From Rhizobium sp. NXC24 (GTDB lineage Bacteria; Pseudomonadota; Alphaproteobacteria; Rhizobiales; Rhizobiaceae), in the NCBI RefSeq assembly GCF_002944315.1, contig NZ_CP024312.1, positions 1 to 64,000 of the forward strand: DNA of 64,000 bases, written 5' to 3'. Below, one piece after another: positions 15,681 through 25,025 of the stretch. Below the pieces are notes generated by a model. It made no database searches. It was not told where the DNA came from and worked only from the letters and a program-made list of their open reading frames with translations. The first letter of the stretch is position 1. Each line of letters begins with the position of its first letter. The position numbers and the translations under genes were made by a program.

Positions 15681-18083
15681 ATGGCTACGCAACCGAGAAA
15701 CGAACCACCGAAAACATCGGGCAAACCTGCAGCAGGCGGATGGGGTTCAGCAAGGTCCGTGAGCGGGATACTCCTTCGCGAGCATATCCCGCTCGCAGGT
15801 CCGGCTCTTTTGGCGCATCAGAACAAGCCCGATGGTTACATGTGCGTCAGTTGCGCATGGGGCAAGCCTGCGAAGCCTCATCCATTGGAGTTTTGTGAAA
15901 ACGGCGCCAAGGCCACCAGTTGGGAAGTCACAAACCGGCGGGCGGATCGGGCCTTCTTCGCGGCCCATACGCTCGCCGAGCTGGAAACCTGGCCTGACCG
16001 TGATCTCGAAGAACAGGGACGATTGACGCATCCCATGCGTTGGGATGCCGAAAAGGACAAATATGTACCCGTCATCTGGCAGGACGCTTTCGAAGAGATC
16101 GGCCGTGAATTGAGAGCGCTATCCCCTGAGCAGGTCGATTTCTACACCTCCGGTCGCGCATCGCTCGAAACGGCTTATATGTACCAATTGTTCGCCCGCT
16201 TATTCGGCAGCAACCATCTGCCGGATTCATCGAACATGTGCCATGAAGGCTCATCCGCGGCATTGCCGGAAAGCATTGGCGCTTCAATCGGCACGGCGAT
16301 CCTGTCCGATTTCCAAAATTGCGACTGCATCTTCTATCTTGGACAGAACGTTGGCACGTCCTCGCCAAGAATGCTTCACGACCTGCAAGATGCCGTCAAC
16401 AGGGGCGCCAAGATCGTCACCTTCAATCCACTTCGCGAGCCTGGATTGGAGCGCTTCGTCAATCCCCAGATGCCCGGTCAGATGCTCACGGGCAAGGAAA
16501 CGCTGATCTCGTCGGAATATTATCAAGTCAGGAATGGCGGTGATATCGCGGCACTTTTCGGCGTCTGCAAGGCACTGATCGAGGCCGACGATGCGCTCAA
16601 GGCATCCGGGACCAGCAAGGTTACGGGAACCGATGCTATCCCGGACGATCCCTCCGACGCGGGAACGGTAGCCTTTGCCGCAGCGATGGCTGCTGCCGAC
16701 AAGAAACATGTCCTCGATCACGATTTCATCCAGCAACATACGGCGGGTTTCGAGGAATTCGCTGCTGCCGCGCGAAACCACGATTGGGCCGAACTGGAGC
16801 GCGTCTCCGGCTTGACGCGGGCACAGATGCAGCAGGCTGCTTCGACATATGCCAACTCGAATGCAGTTTTGCTGGTGTATGGCATGGGCCTTACGCAGCA
16901 TCTCATGGGCGTTCAGAATGTGCAGATGGTCGTCAATCTTGCGCTTCTGCGCGGAAACATCGGCAAGCCCGGCGCCAACATCTGCGCGGTTCGCGGCCAT
17001 TCGAATGTTCAGGGCCAGCGCACGGTAGGCATCACCGAAAAGCCGGGTCTCGTGCCATTGGACAAGCTGGCCGCCCTTTATCAATTCGAGCCGCCGGAGT
17101 GGATCGGCCACACGACGGTCGAGACCTGCAAAGCGATCCTCAATGGCGAGACGCGGGCGTTTATCGGTCTCGGCGGAAATTTTCTGCGGGCTATCCCGGA
17201 AACTGCCGCGATGGAAAATGCGTGGCGAAACCTCCGCCTGACCGTCCAGATTGCCACCAAGCTCAATCGCAGCCACGTTATTCACGGCGAAATCGCCTAT
17301 GTCCTGCCATGCCTCGGTCGCATCGAGATCGATGAACAGGCGAGCGGACCGCAGGCCGTCTCGGTGGAAAGCTCGGTCGCGCATTTTCATGGTTCGCGCG
17401 GAAGAGCCCGGCCGGCCAGTCCGGAACTGCTTTCGGAACCGGCGATCATCGCCGGCATGGCAAAAGCGACGCTGACGAAAGGGATCGTGCCATGGGACCG
17501 CTGGGTTGACGACTATTCGACGATCCGCGATGCCATCGAGCAAACCTATCCGGAGACGTTCAAGGACTTCAACAAGCGCATGTTCCATCCCGGCGGCATT
17601 CCAAGACCGCTGCCGGCGCGGGAGCGCAAGTGGGTCACCCGCAACGGCAAGGCCAATTTCATCACGCCCGACCGCCTGTTTCCGGAGTTTTCTCTCGGCG
17701 CTCAAGGTGACGATGTCCTTCATCTCGCCACGTTGCGTTCGAACGACCAGTTCAATACGACGATTTATGGTTTTAGCGACCGCTATCGCGGTGTCGAGGG
17801 AACGAGGCGGGTGGTCTTCGTCAATGCAGCCGACATAACGCGCCTCGGTTTCCGTAATGGCGAAGTCGTCGATCTGATGACGGCGATCGATGAAGAGACG
17901 GAGCGCAGGGTTTCAGGCTTCACCATCGTCGCCTATGACATTCCGGAAGGATGTTGCGGCGCCTATTATCCGGAGGCCAATCCACTGTTTCCATTGGATC
18001 ATCATGACGCCAAGTCGAAGACTCCGTCCTACAAGCTGTTGCCGGTGCACCTTATGCGTTCCGGCACCGTGCCCGCGAATTGA
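15681..18083 (+). CDS. FdhF/YdeP-family molybdopterin oxidoreductase
   Basis: The 800-residue protein fits the YdeP branch of the DMSO-reductase/formate-dehydrogenase superfamily. It has an N-terminal CVSC...C iron-sulfur-type cluster near residues 54-72 (with ENGAKATSWE), the SNMCHEGSSAALPESIG segment near the molybdenum site at about 185-200, and a C-terminal cofactor-binding domain (about 640-800; RSNDQFNTTIYGFSDRYRGV). No Tat or Sec signal is seen, so it is probably cytoplasmic. ATG 15681 has TTGAGGA about 10 nt upstream. The substrate is unknown. A cytochrome c gene follows after 26 bp and then the oxidase genes, an unusual partnership. Confidence 0.85.
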   Translation: MATQPRNEPPKTSGKPAAGGWGSARSVSGILLREHIPLAGPALLAHQNKPDGYMCVSCAWGKPAKPHPLEFCENGAKATSWEVTNRRADRAFFAAHTLAELETWPDRDLEEQGRLTHPMRWDAEKDKYVPVIWQDAFEEIGRELRALSPEQVDFYTSGRASLETAYMYQLFARLFGSNHLPDSSNMCHEGSSAALPESIGASIGTAILSDFQNCDCIFYLGQNVGTSSPRMLHDLQDAVNRGAKIVTFNPLREPGLERFVNPQMPGQMLTGKETLISSEYYQVRNGGDIAALFGVCKALIEADDALKASGTSKVTGTDAIPDDPSDAGTVAFAAAMAAADKKHVLDHDFIQQHTAGFEEFAAAARNHDWAELERVSGLTRAQMQQAASTYANSNAVLLVYGMGLTQHLMGVQNVQMVVNLALLRGNIGKPGANICAVRGHSNVQGQRTVGITEKPGLVPLDKLAALYQFEPPEWIGHTTVETCKAILNGETRAFIGLGGNFLRAIPETAAMENAWRNLRLTVQIATKLNRSHVIHGEIAYVLPCLGRIEIDEQASGPQAVSVESSVAHFHGSRGRARPASPELLSEPAIIAGMAKATLTKGIVPWDRWVDDYSTIRDAIEQTYPETFKDFNKRMFHPGGIPRPLPARERKWVTRNGKANFITPDRLFPEFSLGAQGDDVLHLATLRSNDQFNTTIYGFSDRYRGVEGTRRVVFVNAADITRLGFRNGEVVDLMTAIDEETERRVSGFTIVAYDIPEGCCGAYYPEANPLFPLDHHDAKSKTPSYKLLPVHLMRSGTVPAN

Positions 18084-18109
18084 AGCCTGCACAGGTTGGA
18101 ACATCGAAC

Positions 18110-18715
18110 ATGGCGTGGGTGGTCAGCAGAGAATTCCTGGATCGCGCGTTCCCGATCGCCGCCTTTCTGGTGGCCCTCGGCGCGGCCGCCTTGATCGGCG
18201 GTGCGCGTGAAGCACGGCAATATCGAACGGATCCTCCTGTCGGAGCCGCGTTGGACGAGCTGCGACTGATGCCGAACGGTATCGGCGGTGCTCCGCCGGA
18301 GATCTACTTCGCCCTCGGCAAGCCTTACGAGAAAACTGCTTACGACCTCAGCCAGGGCAAACGGCTCTATTCCTGGTTCGGCTGTGGGGCGTGTCACGGG
18401 GACGGACGCGGTGCGGCCGGTCCCTCTTTCCTGGATGGCTGGTGGCTCTATGGTCCGGAAATGGTGTCGATCGCGGCCTCTATCCGCGATGGCCGCCCAC
18501 ACGGAATGCCGCCTTTTCGCGACAAGATGACGATCGATGAGATCTGGCAGCTCGCGGGCTATGTCCACACGATCGGCGCATATAAAGCGAAGAGCACTGC
18601 GCCCAGTCGCAATGACGACAAGCATACGCGCCCGGCGGAAAACCGCGCGCCGGCGGCAATCCTGTTCGAAGAAGGCCCTGCCGGGATGAACGCCGCGCAG
18701 GGGCCGTCACCTTGA
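18110..18715 (+). CDS. Membrane-anchored cytochrome c
   Basis: ATG 18110 gives a 201-residue protein with one N-terminal membrane anchor (AFPIAAFLVALGAAALIGGA) and a periplasmic heme c domain carrying CGACH near residue 95 and a likely Met ligand in GMPPF. A TTG at 18080 would add ten residues. The gene lies between the molybdopterin oxidoreductase and oxidase subunit II, overlapping the latter by 4 nt, so it probably carries electrons to the oxidase. The C-terminal 50 residues are low-complexity. Confidence 0.8.
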   Translation: MAWVVSREFLDRAFPIAAFLVALGAAALIGGAREARQYRTDPPVGAALDELRLMPNGIGGAPPEIYFALGKPYEKTAYDLSQGKRLYSWFGCGACHGDGRGAAGPSFLDGWWLYGPEMVSIAASIRDGRPHGMPPFRDKMTIDEIWQLAGYVHTIGAYKAKSTAPSRNDDKHTRPAENRAPAAILFEEGPAGMNAAQGPSP

Positions 18716-19710
18716 AAGCGGGTGTTGCCGTTTTCCTGCTTTTGTCGGCAATCCTGATTGCAGGATGTAACGGCGCACAGTCGGCCTTGAATGCCGAGGG
18801 TGCCGCGGCCGTTCAGCTCAAGCATTTGATCATCGCGATCGTGATCGTCTGCTCGGCGGTGTGGGCGCTGGTCATGATCGTTCTGATCCTGGCATTGCTG
18901 CGATCGAGGACGCAGCGGGAACGTCCAAGCTCCGAGAGCGAGCGGCGGATGGGAAAGTTAGTAGCGGCGGCGGTGGCGGCGACCGTGCTCATCATCGCCG
19001 GCCTGACGATCGCGAGCTTCTATGCAACCCGCGGTCTCGGCGCGGCTCAGGATGCCGGCATCACGATCAAAGTGCGCGGCCAGCAATGGTGGTGGCAATT
19101 CATCTACGACGATGCCGATCCGGCCAAGTCATTCCAGACAGCCAATGAGATGCATATTCCCGTCGACGTGGATATTCGCATTGAGCTCGAAAGCATAGAT
19201 GTCATTCATTCCTTCTGGGTGCCGAGCCTTGCCGGCAAGCGCGACCTCATTCCCGGCCGACAGAACACCATAAGCATTCGAGCGGATCGCCCCGGCGTCT
19301 ATCGCGGTCAATGCGCGGAATTCTGCGGACTTCAGCACAGTCACATGGCGCTGTTCGTCATCGCCGAGAACATGCCCGACTATCAACGCTGGGCTGCTTC
19401 ACAGCGCGGCATTAGCGTAGCGCCGTCGGACCCCGAGGCGATTGCCGGCAAGGCTCTCTTCATGCGCAAGCCCTGCGCCGCCTGTCACACTATACGGGGT
19501 ACGGACGCATCGGGGACGACAGGGCCGGACTTGACCCATGTCGGTAGCCGCAAAACGATTGCGGCGGGCCTGCTGGACAATACACGCGGCTCGCTCGCCG
19601 CATGGATCGCCGATCCTCAGACGCTGAAACCAGGAAACAACATGCCGATGGTTCTCCTCTCGAGCGACGAACTGCGGCAGCTTTCCGCCTATATGGAAAG
19701 CCTCAGATGA
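18712..19710 (+). CDS. coxB: Cytochrome c oxidase subunit II with fused cytochrome c domain
   Basis: The 332-residue lipoprotein (LSAILIAGC lipobox) has two membrane helices (about 35-63 and 80-102). Its CuA cupredoxin domain has the His in VIHSFWVP and the CAEFCGLQHSHM cluster, and a C-terminal cytochrome c domain has CAACH. This is the caa3-type architecture. It starts at TTG 18712 inside the stop of the cytochrome gene and overlaps subunit I by ATGA, so it is tightly coupled. It accepts electrons from cytochrome c and passes them to subunit I. Confidence 0.92.
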   Translation: MKAGVAVFLLLSAILIAGCNGAQSALNAEGAAAVQLKHLIIAIVIVCSAVWALVMIVLILALLRSRTQRERPSSESERRMGKLVAAAVAATVLIIAGLTIASFYATRGLGAAQDAGITIKVRGQQWWWQFIYDDADPAKSFQTANEMHIPVDVDIRIELESIDVIHSFWVPSLAGKRDLIPGRQNTISIRADRPGVYRGQCAEFCGLQHSHMALFVIAENMPDYQRWAASQRGISVAPSDPEAIAGKALFMRKPCAACHTIRGTDASGTTGPDLTHVGSRKTIAAGLLDNTRGSLAAWIADPQTLKPGNNMPMVLLSSDELRQLSAYMESLR

Positions 19711-21620
19711 CGAAGGACACCAAATCAGCTGTACCGACGGATTTGATGTTCGACGATGACGAGCTCGAACGACGGCTGGCACAAACCTGGATGACGGGGG
19801 CCGGCGTCTGGGGCGCCCTCACGACAGTCGATCACAAGATCATCGGCCGCCGCTACATCACGACCGCATTCGTATTTCTCGCCATGGGCGGTCTCCTGGC
19901 GCTCGCGATGCGGCTGCAACTGGCGCAGCCGGAAGCACGTTTTATCGGCCCGGATCGCTACAACCAGATTTTCACGATGCATGGCGCGAACATGATGTTC
20001 CTATTTGCGGTGCCAGTCATGGAAGCCATGGCGGTCTATCTGGTGCCGCTCATGGTTGGCACCCGCAATATTGCCTTTCCGCGCTTGAACGCCTTTTCCT
20101 ATTGGATCTTTCTAGCCGGCGGATTGCTATTATGGACCTCGTTTGCTCTGGATACCGCGCCCGACGTCGGATGGTTTGCCTACGTGCCCTTATCCGGGCC
20201 GCAATATGGCGTCGGCAAGCGCGCCGACCTTTGGGCGCAGATGATCACTTTCACGGAAGTTTCGGCATTGGCCGTTGCGGTGGAACTTGTCGTCACCGTC
20301 TTCAAGCAGCGTGCGCCCGGCATGTCGCTGGACCGCATCCCGCTGTTCGTCTGGTCGATGGTCGTCACGGCCTTCCTCGTCATCATGGCCATGCCGGCGA
20401 TCATGCTCGCCAGCTCATCGCTCATCCTGGACCGGCTGGTCGAAACGCAGTTTTTCAATCCCGCCGAAGGCGGTGACGTACTGCTGTGGCAACATCTGTT
20501 CTGGTTCTTCGGGCATCCGGAAGTCTACATCATCTTCCTGCCGGCGGTCGGCATGGTATCGACGATAATAGCGACTTTTTCGCGCCGCCCCGTATTTGGG
20601 TATCTTCCGTTGGTGATGGCGCTAATCGCCACAGGAATCCTGGCTTTCGGCCTCTGGGTGCATCATATGTTCGTCGTTGGGCTGCCGCGCCTTGGCGAGA
20701 GCTTCTTCACCGCCTCCAGCATGGCGATCGCCATTCCCGCCGGGGTGCAGATATTTTGCTGGCTGGCGACGCTGTGGGGTGGGCAACCCGTGTTCAAGAC
20801 GCCGATACTGTTTGTCCTCGGCTTCATCGTGACCTTCGTCATCGGCGGACTGACCGGCGTCATGGTTGCCTCAGTGCCGTTCGACACCCAGGTGCACGAC
20901 ACCTATTTCGTCGTGGCGCATTTCCATTACGTCCTGGTCGGCGGCGCGGTCTTCCCCTTGCTGGGCGCCATCTATTATTGGTTTCCCAAGATGACCGGCC
21001 GGATGATGAGCGAGACGCTCGGCCGCTGGTCCTTCGGGCTGATCTTCGCCGGTTTCAACCTGACCTTCTTCCCAATGCATATTCTGGGCCTCGAAGGCAT
21101 GCCGCGGCGCATCTATACCTATCAGCCGGAAATGCCTTGGGCCGGCATGAATATGTTCGTCAGCCTGAGCGCCGCCATCCTCGCGCTGGGGTTCCTCGTC
21201 TTTTTCATCGATGTCATCCGCAGCGCTCGATCGGGTCCGATCGCAGGCGATAATCCATGGGGCGCGTCGACGCTCGAATGGGCAATGCCGTCGCCGCCAC
21301 CTTGCTTCAACTTCCGCCGCATTCCGGTGGTCGGCGATCGCGACCCGTTGTGGACGCAGCCCGACGAGCTTGCGGTTGCGACCGGGCTGCGCACCGACCG
21401 GCGTGAATTGATCGTCAGCAGCGTTGTTGAGGCACAGCCGGAAGCCAACGAGTCTTCGCCGCGAAATTCGATCTGGCCGCTATGGGCGGCTCTTGCCACC
21501 ACGGTGACGCTGATTTGGTCGATCTTCTCGCCATGGGCTGTCGTATGGGGATCAATTCCCATCGGCATCACGTTAACCGGCTGGTTCTGGCCCAAACAGA
21601 CGCCGGAGGACGAATCGTGA
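19707..21620 (+). CDS. coxA: Cytochrome c oxidase subunit I
   Basis: ATG 19707 gives 637 residues. Heme and copper ligands are visible: His in FTMHGANMMFLF (low-spin heme a), FFGHPEVYI (CuB His, cross-linked Tyr, D-channel Glu), WVHHMF, and HDTYFVVAHFHYVLVGG (heme a and a3 histidines). The D-channel-type FPRLNAFSYW is near residue 125. These are type A heme-copper oxidase hallmarks. The C-terminus extends with a further hydrophobic helix pair (about 585-630). It reduces O2 to water and pumps protons across the inner membrane. Confidence 0.95.
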   Translation: MTKDTKSAVPTDLMFDDDELERRLAQTWMTGAGVWGALTTVDHKIIGRRYITTAFVFLAMGGLLALAMRLQLAQPEARFIGPDRYNQIFTMHGANMMFLFAVPVMEAMAVYLVPLMVGTRNIAFPRLNAFSYWIFLAGGLLLWTSFALDTAPDVGWFAYVPLSGPQYGVGKRADLWAQMITFTEVSALAVAVELVVTVFKQRAPGMSLDRIPLFVWSMVVTAFLVIMAMPAIMLASSSLILDRLVETQFFNPAEGGDVLLWQHLFWFFGHPEVYIIFLPAVGMVSTIIATFSRRPVFGYLPLVMALIATGILAFGLWVHHMFVVGLPRLGESFFTASSMAIAIPAGVQIFCWLATLWGGQPVFKTPILFVLGFIVTFVIGGLTGVMVASVPFDTQVHDTYFVVAHFHYVLVGGAVFPLLGAIYYWFPKMTGRMMSETLGRWSFGLIFAGFNLTFFPMHILGLEGMPRRIYTYQPEMPWAGMNMFVSLSAAILALGFLVFFIDVIRSARSGPIAGDNPWGASTLEWAMPSPPPCFNFRRIPVVGDRDPLWTQPDELAVATGLRTDRRELIVSSVVEAQPEANESSPRNSIWPLWAALATTVTLIWSIFSPWAVVWGSIPIGITLTGWFWPKQTPEDES

Positions 21621-22219
21621 AGGAACGCATCGTACTCGACGTTTCGAAGTTGCCGCCCCATGGTATGGGTACGGCAAGCCCGACTTGGTGGGGAACCTGC
21701 GCCTTCATGCTCATTGAAGGTTCCGGCTTCGCTTTGGCCATCGCAGTCTATTTCTATCTGATGAGCATCGCGCCGCAATGGCCTACCAATGCGCCCGCGC
21801 CCGGCCTTATACCCGGAACGTCTCTGACGGTCATATTATTGGCGAGTGTCGTGCCGAATGTCCTCTTGTCCCGCTGGGCGCGGCAAAGAGATCTGCGCAA
21901 GGTGCGGATCGGGCTCGTCGTCATGTCGGTGCTGGGGGCAATACCCCTGGTCTTGCGCGCTTTCGAATTCGCCGTCCTCCACGTGCGCTGGGATGATAAT
22001 GCCTATGGCTCGATCATATGGACCATGCTGGGGCTCCATACGACCCACATCATCACGGACCTCATCGATACGCTGGTGCTGACTTGCCTGATGTTTACAG
22101 GGCATGCCGACAACCCGCGCCGCTTCGGCGATGTCGAGGATAATGCGATGTACTGGAACTTTGTCGTAGTGGCTTGGATTCCCCTCTATGCATGCATTTA
22201 CTGGGTGCCACGCCTATGA
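21617..22219 (+). CDS. coxC: Cytochrome c oxidase subunit III
   Basis: GTG 21617 overlaps the coxA stop (GTGA) and yields a 200-residue protein with five membrane segments and the conserved Glu in WGTCAFMLIEGSGFA, plus LGLHTTHIITDLIDT, both typical of COX3. The two N-terminal helices of longer COX3 proteins are absent, as in other bacterial five-helix forms. It belongs to the same overlapping operon. Confidence 0.9.
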   Translation: MKERIVLDVSKLPPHGMGTASPTWWGTCAFMLIEGSGFALAIAVYFYLMSIAPQWPTNAPAPGLIPGTSLTVILLASVVPNVLLSRWARQRDLRKVRIGLVVMSVLGAIPLVLRAFEFAVLHVRWDDNAYGSIIWTMLGLHTTHIITDLIDTLVLTCLMFTGHADNPRRFGDVEDNAMYWNFVVVAWIPLYACIYWVPRL

Positions 22220-22527
22220 TGACCGCAGCGGCAAAATATGGCGGATTGATTTTTGCTCCCGTCGTCTGGGCCATCAATACCCAGCTCGGCCAAATCCTCC
22301 CCTATGTCGATTGCAGCCATCGTATGCACTGGTCGCTTCTCGCATCTTCCGTGGCTGTCCTTCTTGCGCTGGCGAGTACGGTCGTCCCGCAAGCCGGCTC
22401 GAGGCCGAAGGAGGCGCGAACGGGGCTGTTCATCCGCCATCTCAGCGTCTTGGTCGGGCTCGTTTTCGCCGTCGCGCTTGTTCTGCAAGGGGGAGCCGCA
22501 TGGCTCTTGAACGCATGCGAACACTAG
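22216..22527 (+). CDS. Small three-helix membrane protein of the oxidase operon
   Basis: The 103-residue protein has three hydrophobic segments (about 8-25, 40-58, 77-98) with a DCSHRMHW loop. It overlaps coxC by 4 nt and ctaG by 28 nt. It might be an accessory or subunit IV-like component of the oxidase; no family was recognised with confidence. ATG 22216 and 22219 are equally possible. Confidence 0.65.
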   Translation: MMTAAAKYGGLIFAPVVWAINTQLGQILPYVDCSHRMHWSLLASSVAVLLALASTVVPQAGSRPKEARTGLFIRHLSVLVGLVFAVALVLQGGAAWLLNACEH

Positions 22528-23411
22528 GCGCTTTGATATTTCTGCTGATGATGGCGCGGCAGGCGGCAGCGCACGGCGCGGAAGCGCATTTGTTTCATTC
22601 GATCTGGACAATCGATCCGTGGATCGGAACGCCGTTAGCGATCATCGCTTTTCTTTATGGCCGGGGTTCCTGGAAATTGTGGCGGCGCGCCGGAAGGAGC
22701 CGGCCCGTTATGGCGAAACGCGCCATTTGCTATTGGGCAGGCTGGCTGACGCTTGCGGGCGCACTGCTGTCGCCGCTGCACTGGCTCGGAGAGCAAGTTT
22801 TTACCTTTCACATGATCGAGCACGAGATCATCATGGCGGTCTCCGCTCCGATGATTGTCATAGCGCGGCCTGCGGGTTTGTTCCTATGGGGCATGCCGGA
22901 ACGACTGAGGCGCTGGACGGGCAGGGCCATGCGGCGAGGCACGGTGCGATCAGTCTGGCGCTGGCTGAGCGGCGGAACCAATGCCACTCTGCTGCATGCC
23001 GTCGCCATATGGGCTTGGCACGCGCCGGCCCTTTTCGATGCCGCCGTCGACGACGTCGCACTGCATCGTCTGCAGCATCTGAGCTTCTTCGCCACGGCCG
23101 TGCTGTTCTGGTGGTCGGTCTTCTGGCGCAGCAATCATGGCGTCGCTGCGTGGCATCTTTTCCTGACCATGCTGCACACGGGCGCGCTCGGCGCCCTGAT
23201 GGCGCTGGCCCCCCGCGTTCTTTACGTCGAGCAGACGCATGCCGCGGCAGCATGGGGGCTTACGCCGCTGGAGGACCAGCAGCTCGCCGGAACAGTTATG
23301 TGGATTCCAGCCGGGACGATATACGCCGGGGCGGCACTCGTAATGGCTGCGCTATGGATCGCCAGCGCCGGCAGGGGAGTGGACCATGTTCACCGCATCC
23401 CTCCTTTATAG
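22500..23411 (+). CDS. ctaG: Cytochrome c oxidase assembly factor CtaG (caa3 type)
   Basis: The 303-residue protein has about seven membrane helices and the conserved His/Glu pattern of the CtaG_Cox11-unrelated caa3_CtaG family (SPLHWLGEQVFTFHMIEHEI, AIWAWHAPALFDAAV, LHRLQHLSFF, MLHTGALGALM). It would assist copper-centre assembly of the oxidase encoded upstream. ATG 22500 overlaps the previous gene by 28 nt, and its 3' end overlaps the next cytochrome gene by 26 nt. Confidence 0.88.
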   Translation: MALERMRTLGALIFLLMMARQAAAHGAEAHLFHSIWTIDPWIGTPLAIIAFLYGRGSWKLWRRAGRSRPVMAKRAICYWAGWLTLAGALLSPLHWLGEQVFTFHMIEHEIIMAVSAPMIVIARPAGLFLWGMPERLRRWTGRAMRRGTVRSVWRWLSGGTNATLLHAVAIWAWHAPALFDAAVDDVALHRLQHLSFFATAVLFWWSVFWRSNHGVAAWHLFLTMLHTGALGALMALAPRVLYVEQTHAAAAWGLTPLEDQQLAGTVMWIPAGTIYAGAALVMAALWIASAGRGVDHVHRIPPL

Positions 23412-23805
23412 AAATCGCGGCGCCTGGCTGGGCGCAGCAGCCATTGCATTGCTCTGCGTTCTGATCGGCACGGACATGGCAAAGGACTCGCAGCAGCGGC
23501 TACAGGCGGCGCGCCTGCTCACCCAGGGCGGCGATCCTTCCCGCGCACCGCCGATCTTTCGTCGATATGGCTGCACCGGATGTCACCAAATCCCCGGAAT
23601 CGCGGGTGCGGACGGACAAGTGGGCGGCGCTTTGTCTGGCCTTCAAAAGCGCGTCTATATCGCCGGCGTGATCAACAATACCGGCGACAACCTCGTTCAT
23701 TGGATCGTATCGCCGCAGATCTTCTCTCCCAATTCGGCGATGCCGAAAACGGGGATTTCGGAAGCGGAGGCGCGCGATCTTGCCGCCTATCTCTACACTC
23801 ATTAA
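23386..23805 (+). CDS. Membrane-anchored monoheme cytochrome c
   Basis: A 139-residue protein with an N-terminal anchor (AWLGAAAIALLCVLIGTDM) and one heme c site, CTGCH, at about residues 63-67, with a Met ligand candidate in SAMPKTG. It is last in the operon and converges on the diheme cytochrome gene with only 5 bp between stops. Electron delivery to the aa3-type oxidase is likely. Confidence 0.85.
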   Translation: MFTASLLYRNRGAWLGAAAIALLCVLIGTDMAKDSQQRLQAARLLTQGGDPSRAPPIFRRYGCTGCHQIPGIAGADGQVGGALSGLQKRVYIAGVINNTGDNLVHWIVSPQIFSPNSAMPKTGISEAEARDLAAYLYTH

Positions 23806-23810
23806 GCCCT

Positions 23811-24716
23811 TCAAGGATGCGGCGTCGGACGAGGCGGCAAGGCCTTGATATAGCGCGCGATCGCGTCGCGATCGCTCTGCGGCAACATCGCCGTGTTGGT
23901 GACGACCTCGGCCATGGACGAGCCGACGCGGCCATGGTCCGGCGTGTTGCCGCTCTTCAACAATTCCGCGATATCGGCTTCGGACCAATGGCCAATCCGG
24001 CTTGGTGTAATGTTGGGAATAAAGCCCGTGCCCTCGGGATCGATGCCGCCGGCAAACCGTGTTTCGGGCTTGATGGCACCGAAAAAATTGCGTGACGAAT
24101 GGCATTCAGCGCAGTGGCCTATGGTTTCGACCAGATAGCCGCCCCGCGCCAAGACGGGATCGGCGCCGACCGATACCGAGGTCTGCCCTTCATGGAAGAA
24201 CAACAGCTTCCAGAAGCCCAAGAGGCGGCGTATGCGGAACAGAAGAAACAGATCATGCGGGGGCGGCTGGCCGGAAACCGGAGCCAACGTCTTCAGATAG
24301 GCCCGCAGATCCTTGATGTCCTCGAGGCGCATGCCCGTATAGCTCGGATAGGGAAACACCGGATAATAGTGCCGACGTTGCGGCGAAACCCCGCCGATCA
24401 TGGCGTTGGCGAGATCAACCGTGCTCCATCTTCCGATGCCATCAACGGGGTCGGATGAGATATTGGGAGCGCGAAACGTGCCGAAGGGCGCCGCGAGCGC
24501 GATGCCGCCGCCCAATCGCAATCTGTCCTGTTGGCCAGGGGTGGCGTGACAGGACGCGCAGTCGCCGGCGGCAAAGATAAGCTGCCCCCGAGCCGGATCA
24601 CCATTGCCTTGAAGGCGCGGATCATCTGCCGCAAAGGGCACGGTGGGTCCCGTCACGAACCAGATCGCAGCGGCAACCGCTAGGGCCGCCAGGCACAGCC
24701 AAATCAGAATGCGCAT
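23811..24716 (-). CDS. Diheme cytochrome c
   Basis: The 301-residue protein has a signal/anchor (LIWLCLAALAVAAAIWFV) and two heme c sites, CASCH (about 54-58) and CAECH (about 203-207). The layout resembles membrane-bound dehydrogenase cytochrome subunits (FGTFRAPNISSDPVDGIGRW, FIPNITPSRIGHWSEADI). It is transcribed toward the oxidase operon from its own EcfG-type promoter. The partner dehydrogenase is not in the window. Confidence 0.85.
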   Translation of the reverse strand: MRILIWLCLAALAVAAAIWFVTGPTVPFAADDPRLQGNGDPARGQLIFAAGDCASCHATPGQQDRLRLGGGIALAAPFGTFRAPNISSDPVDGIGRWSTVDLANAMIGGVSPQRRHYYPVFPYPSYTGMRLEDIKDLRAYLKTLAPVSGQPPPHDLFLLFRIRRLLGFWKLLFFHEGQTSVSVGADPVLARGGYLVETIGHCAECHSSRNFFGAIKPETRFAGGIDPEGTGFIPNITPSRIGHWSEADIAELLKSGNTPDHGRVGSSMAEVVTNTAMLPQSDRDAIARYIKALPPRPTPHP

Positions 24717-24762
24717 GGTTCTATCGACCGATCCGGTGGAACTCGTGGAGGCGCTCCCATAG

Positions 24763-24787
24763 AACTGACGATCGGGCCATCCGTTCC
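24763..24787 (-). promoter_or_regulatory. EcfG-type general stress promoter (diheme cytochrome c)
   Basis: On the minus strand GGAAC (24787-24783), 16 nt, AGTT (24766-24763), 47 nt before the cytochrome start. Confidence 0.7.
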
Positions 24788-24896
24788 GCTCTAAACGCTG
24801 GTGGTAGCTCTTCCTTCCTGCGGCAGCAGGAGCCTTTGGGCGACTTCAAGCTCTTTTGCCGTTGCCTGTTCTTCGCCGGCTTATCGGGAACAAACG

Positions 24897-24921
24897 CTGA
24901 ATGCGGCGGTTTGATGTGGCG
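24897..24921 (+). promoter_or_regulatory. EcfG-type general stress promoter (Nudix gene)
   Basis: GGAAC (24897-24901), 16 nt, GGTT (24918-24921). The Nudix start is about 105 nt downstream, a long leader, so the assignment is less certain than the others. Confidence 0.5.
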
Positions 24922-25025
24922 AGGTAGCCAGACTTTGCCAAAGGAGTTGCATTGCACAGCTCGGCCAAAGTCGACTGGTTGTCGAAAAGCAAACGCCCGT
25001 TTTAATCAGGAATTTGGCGGGGCCC

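Noticed and set aside
16284..17723. A 479-codon open frame on the minus strand inside the YdeP-type gene
   Set aside because: It is antisense to a well-supported oxidoreductase, has no ribosome-binding site and no recognisable motif; long antisense frames are common in GC-rich coding DNA.
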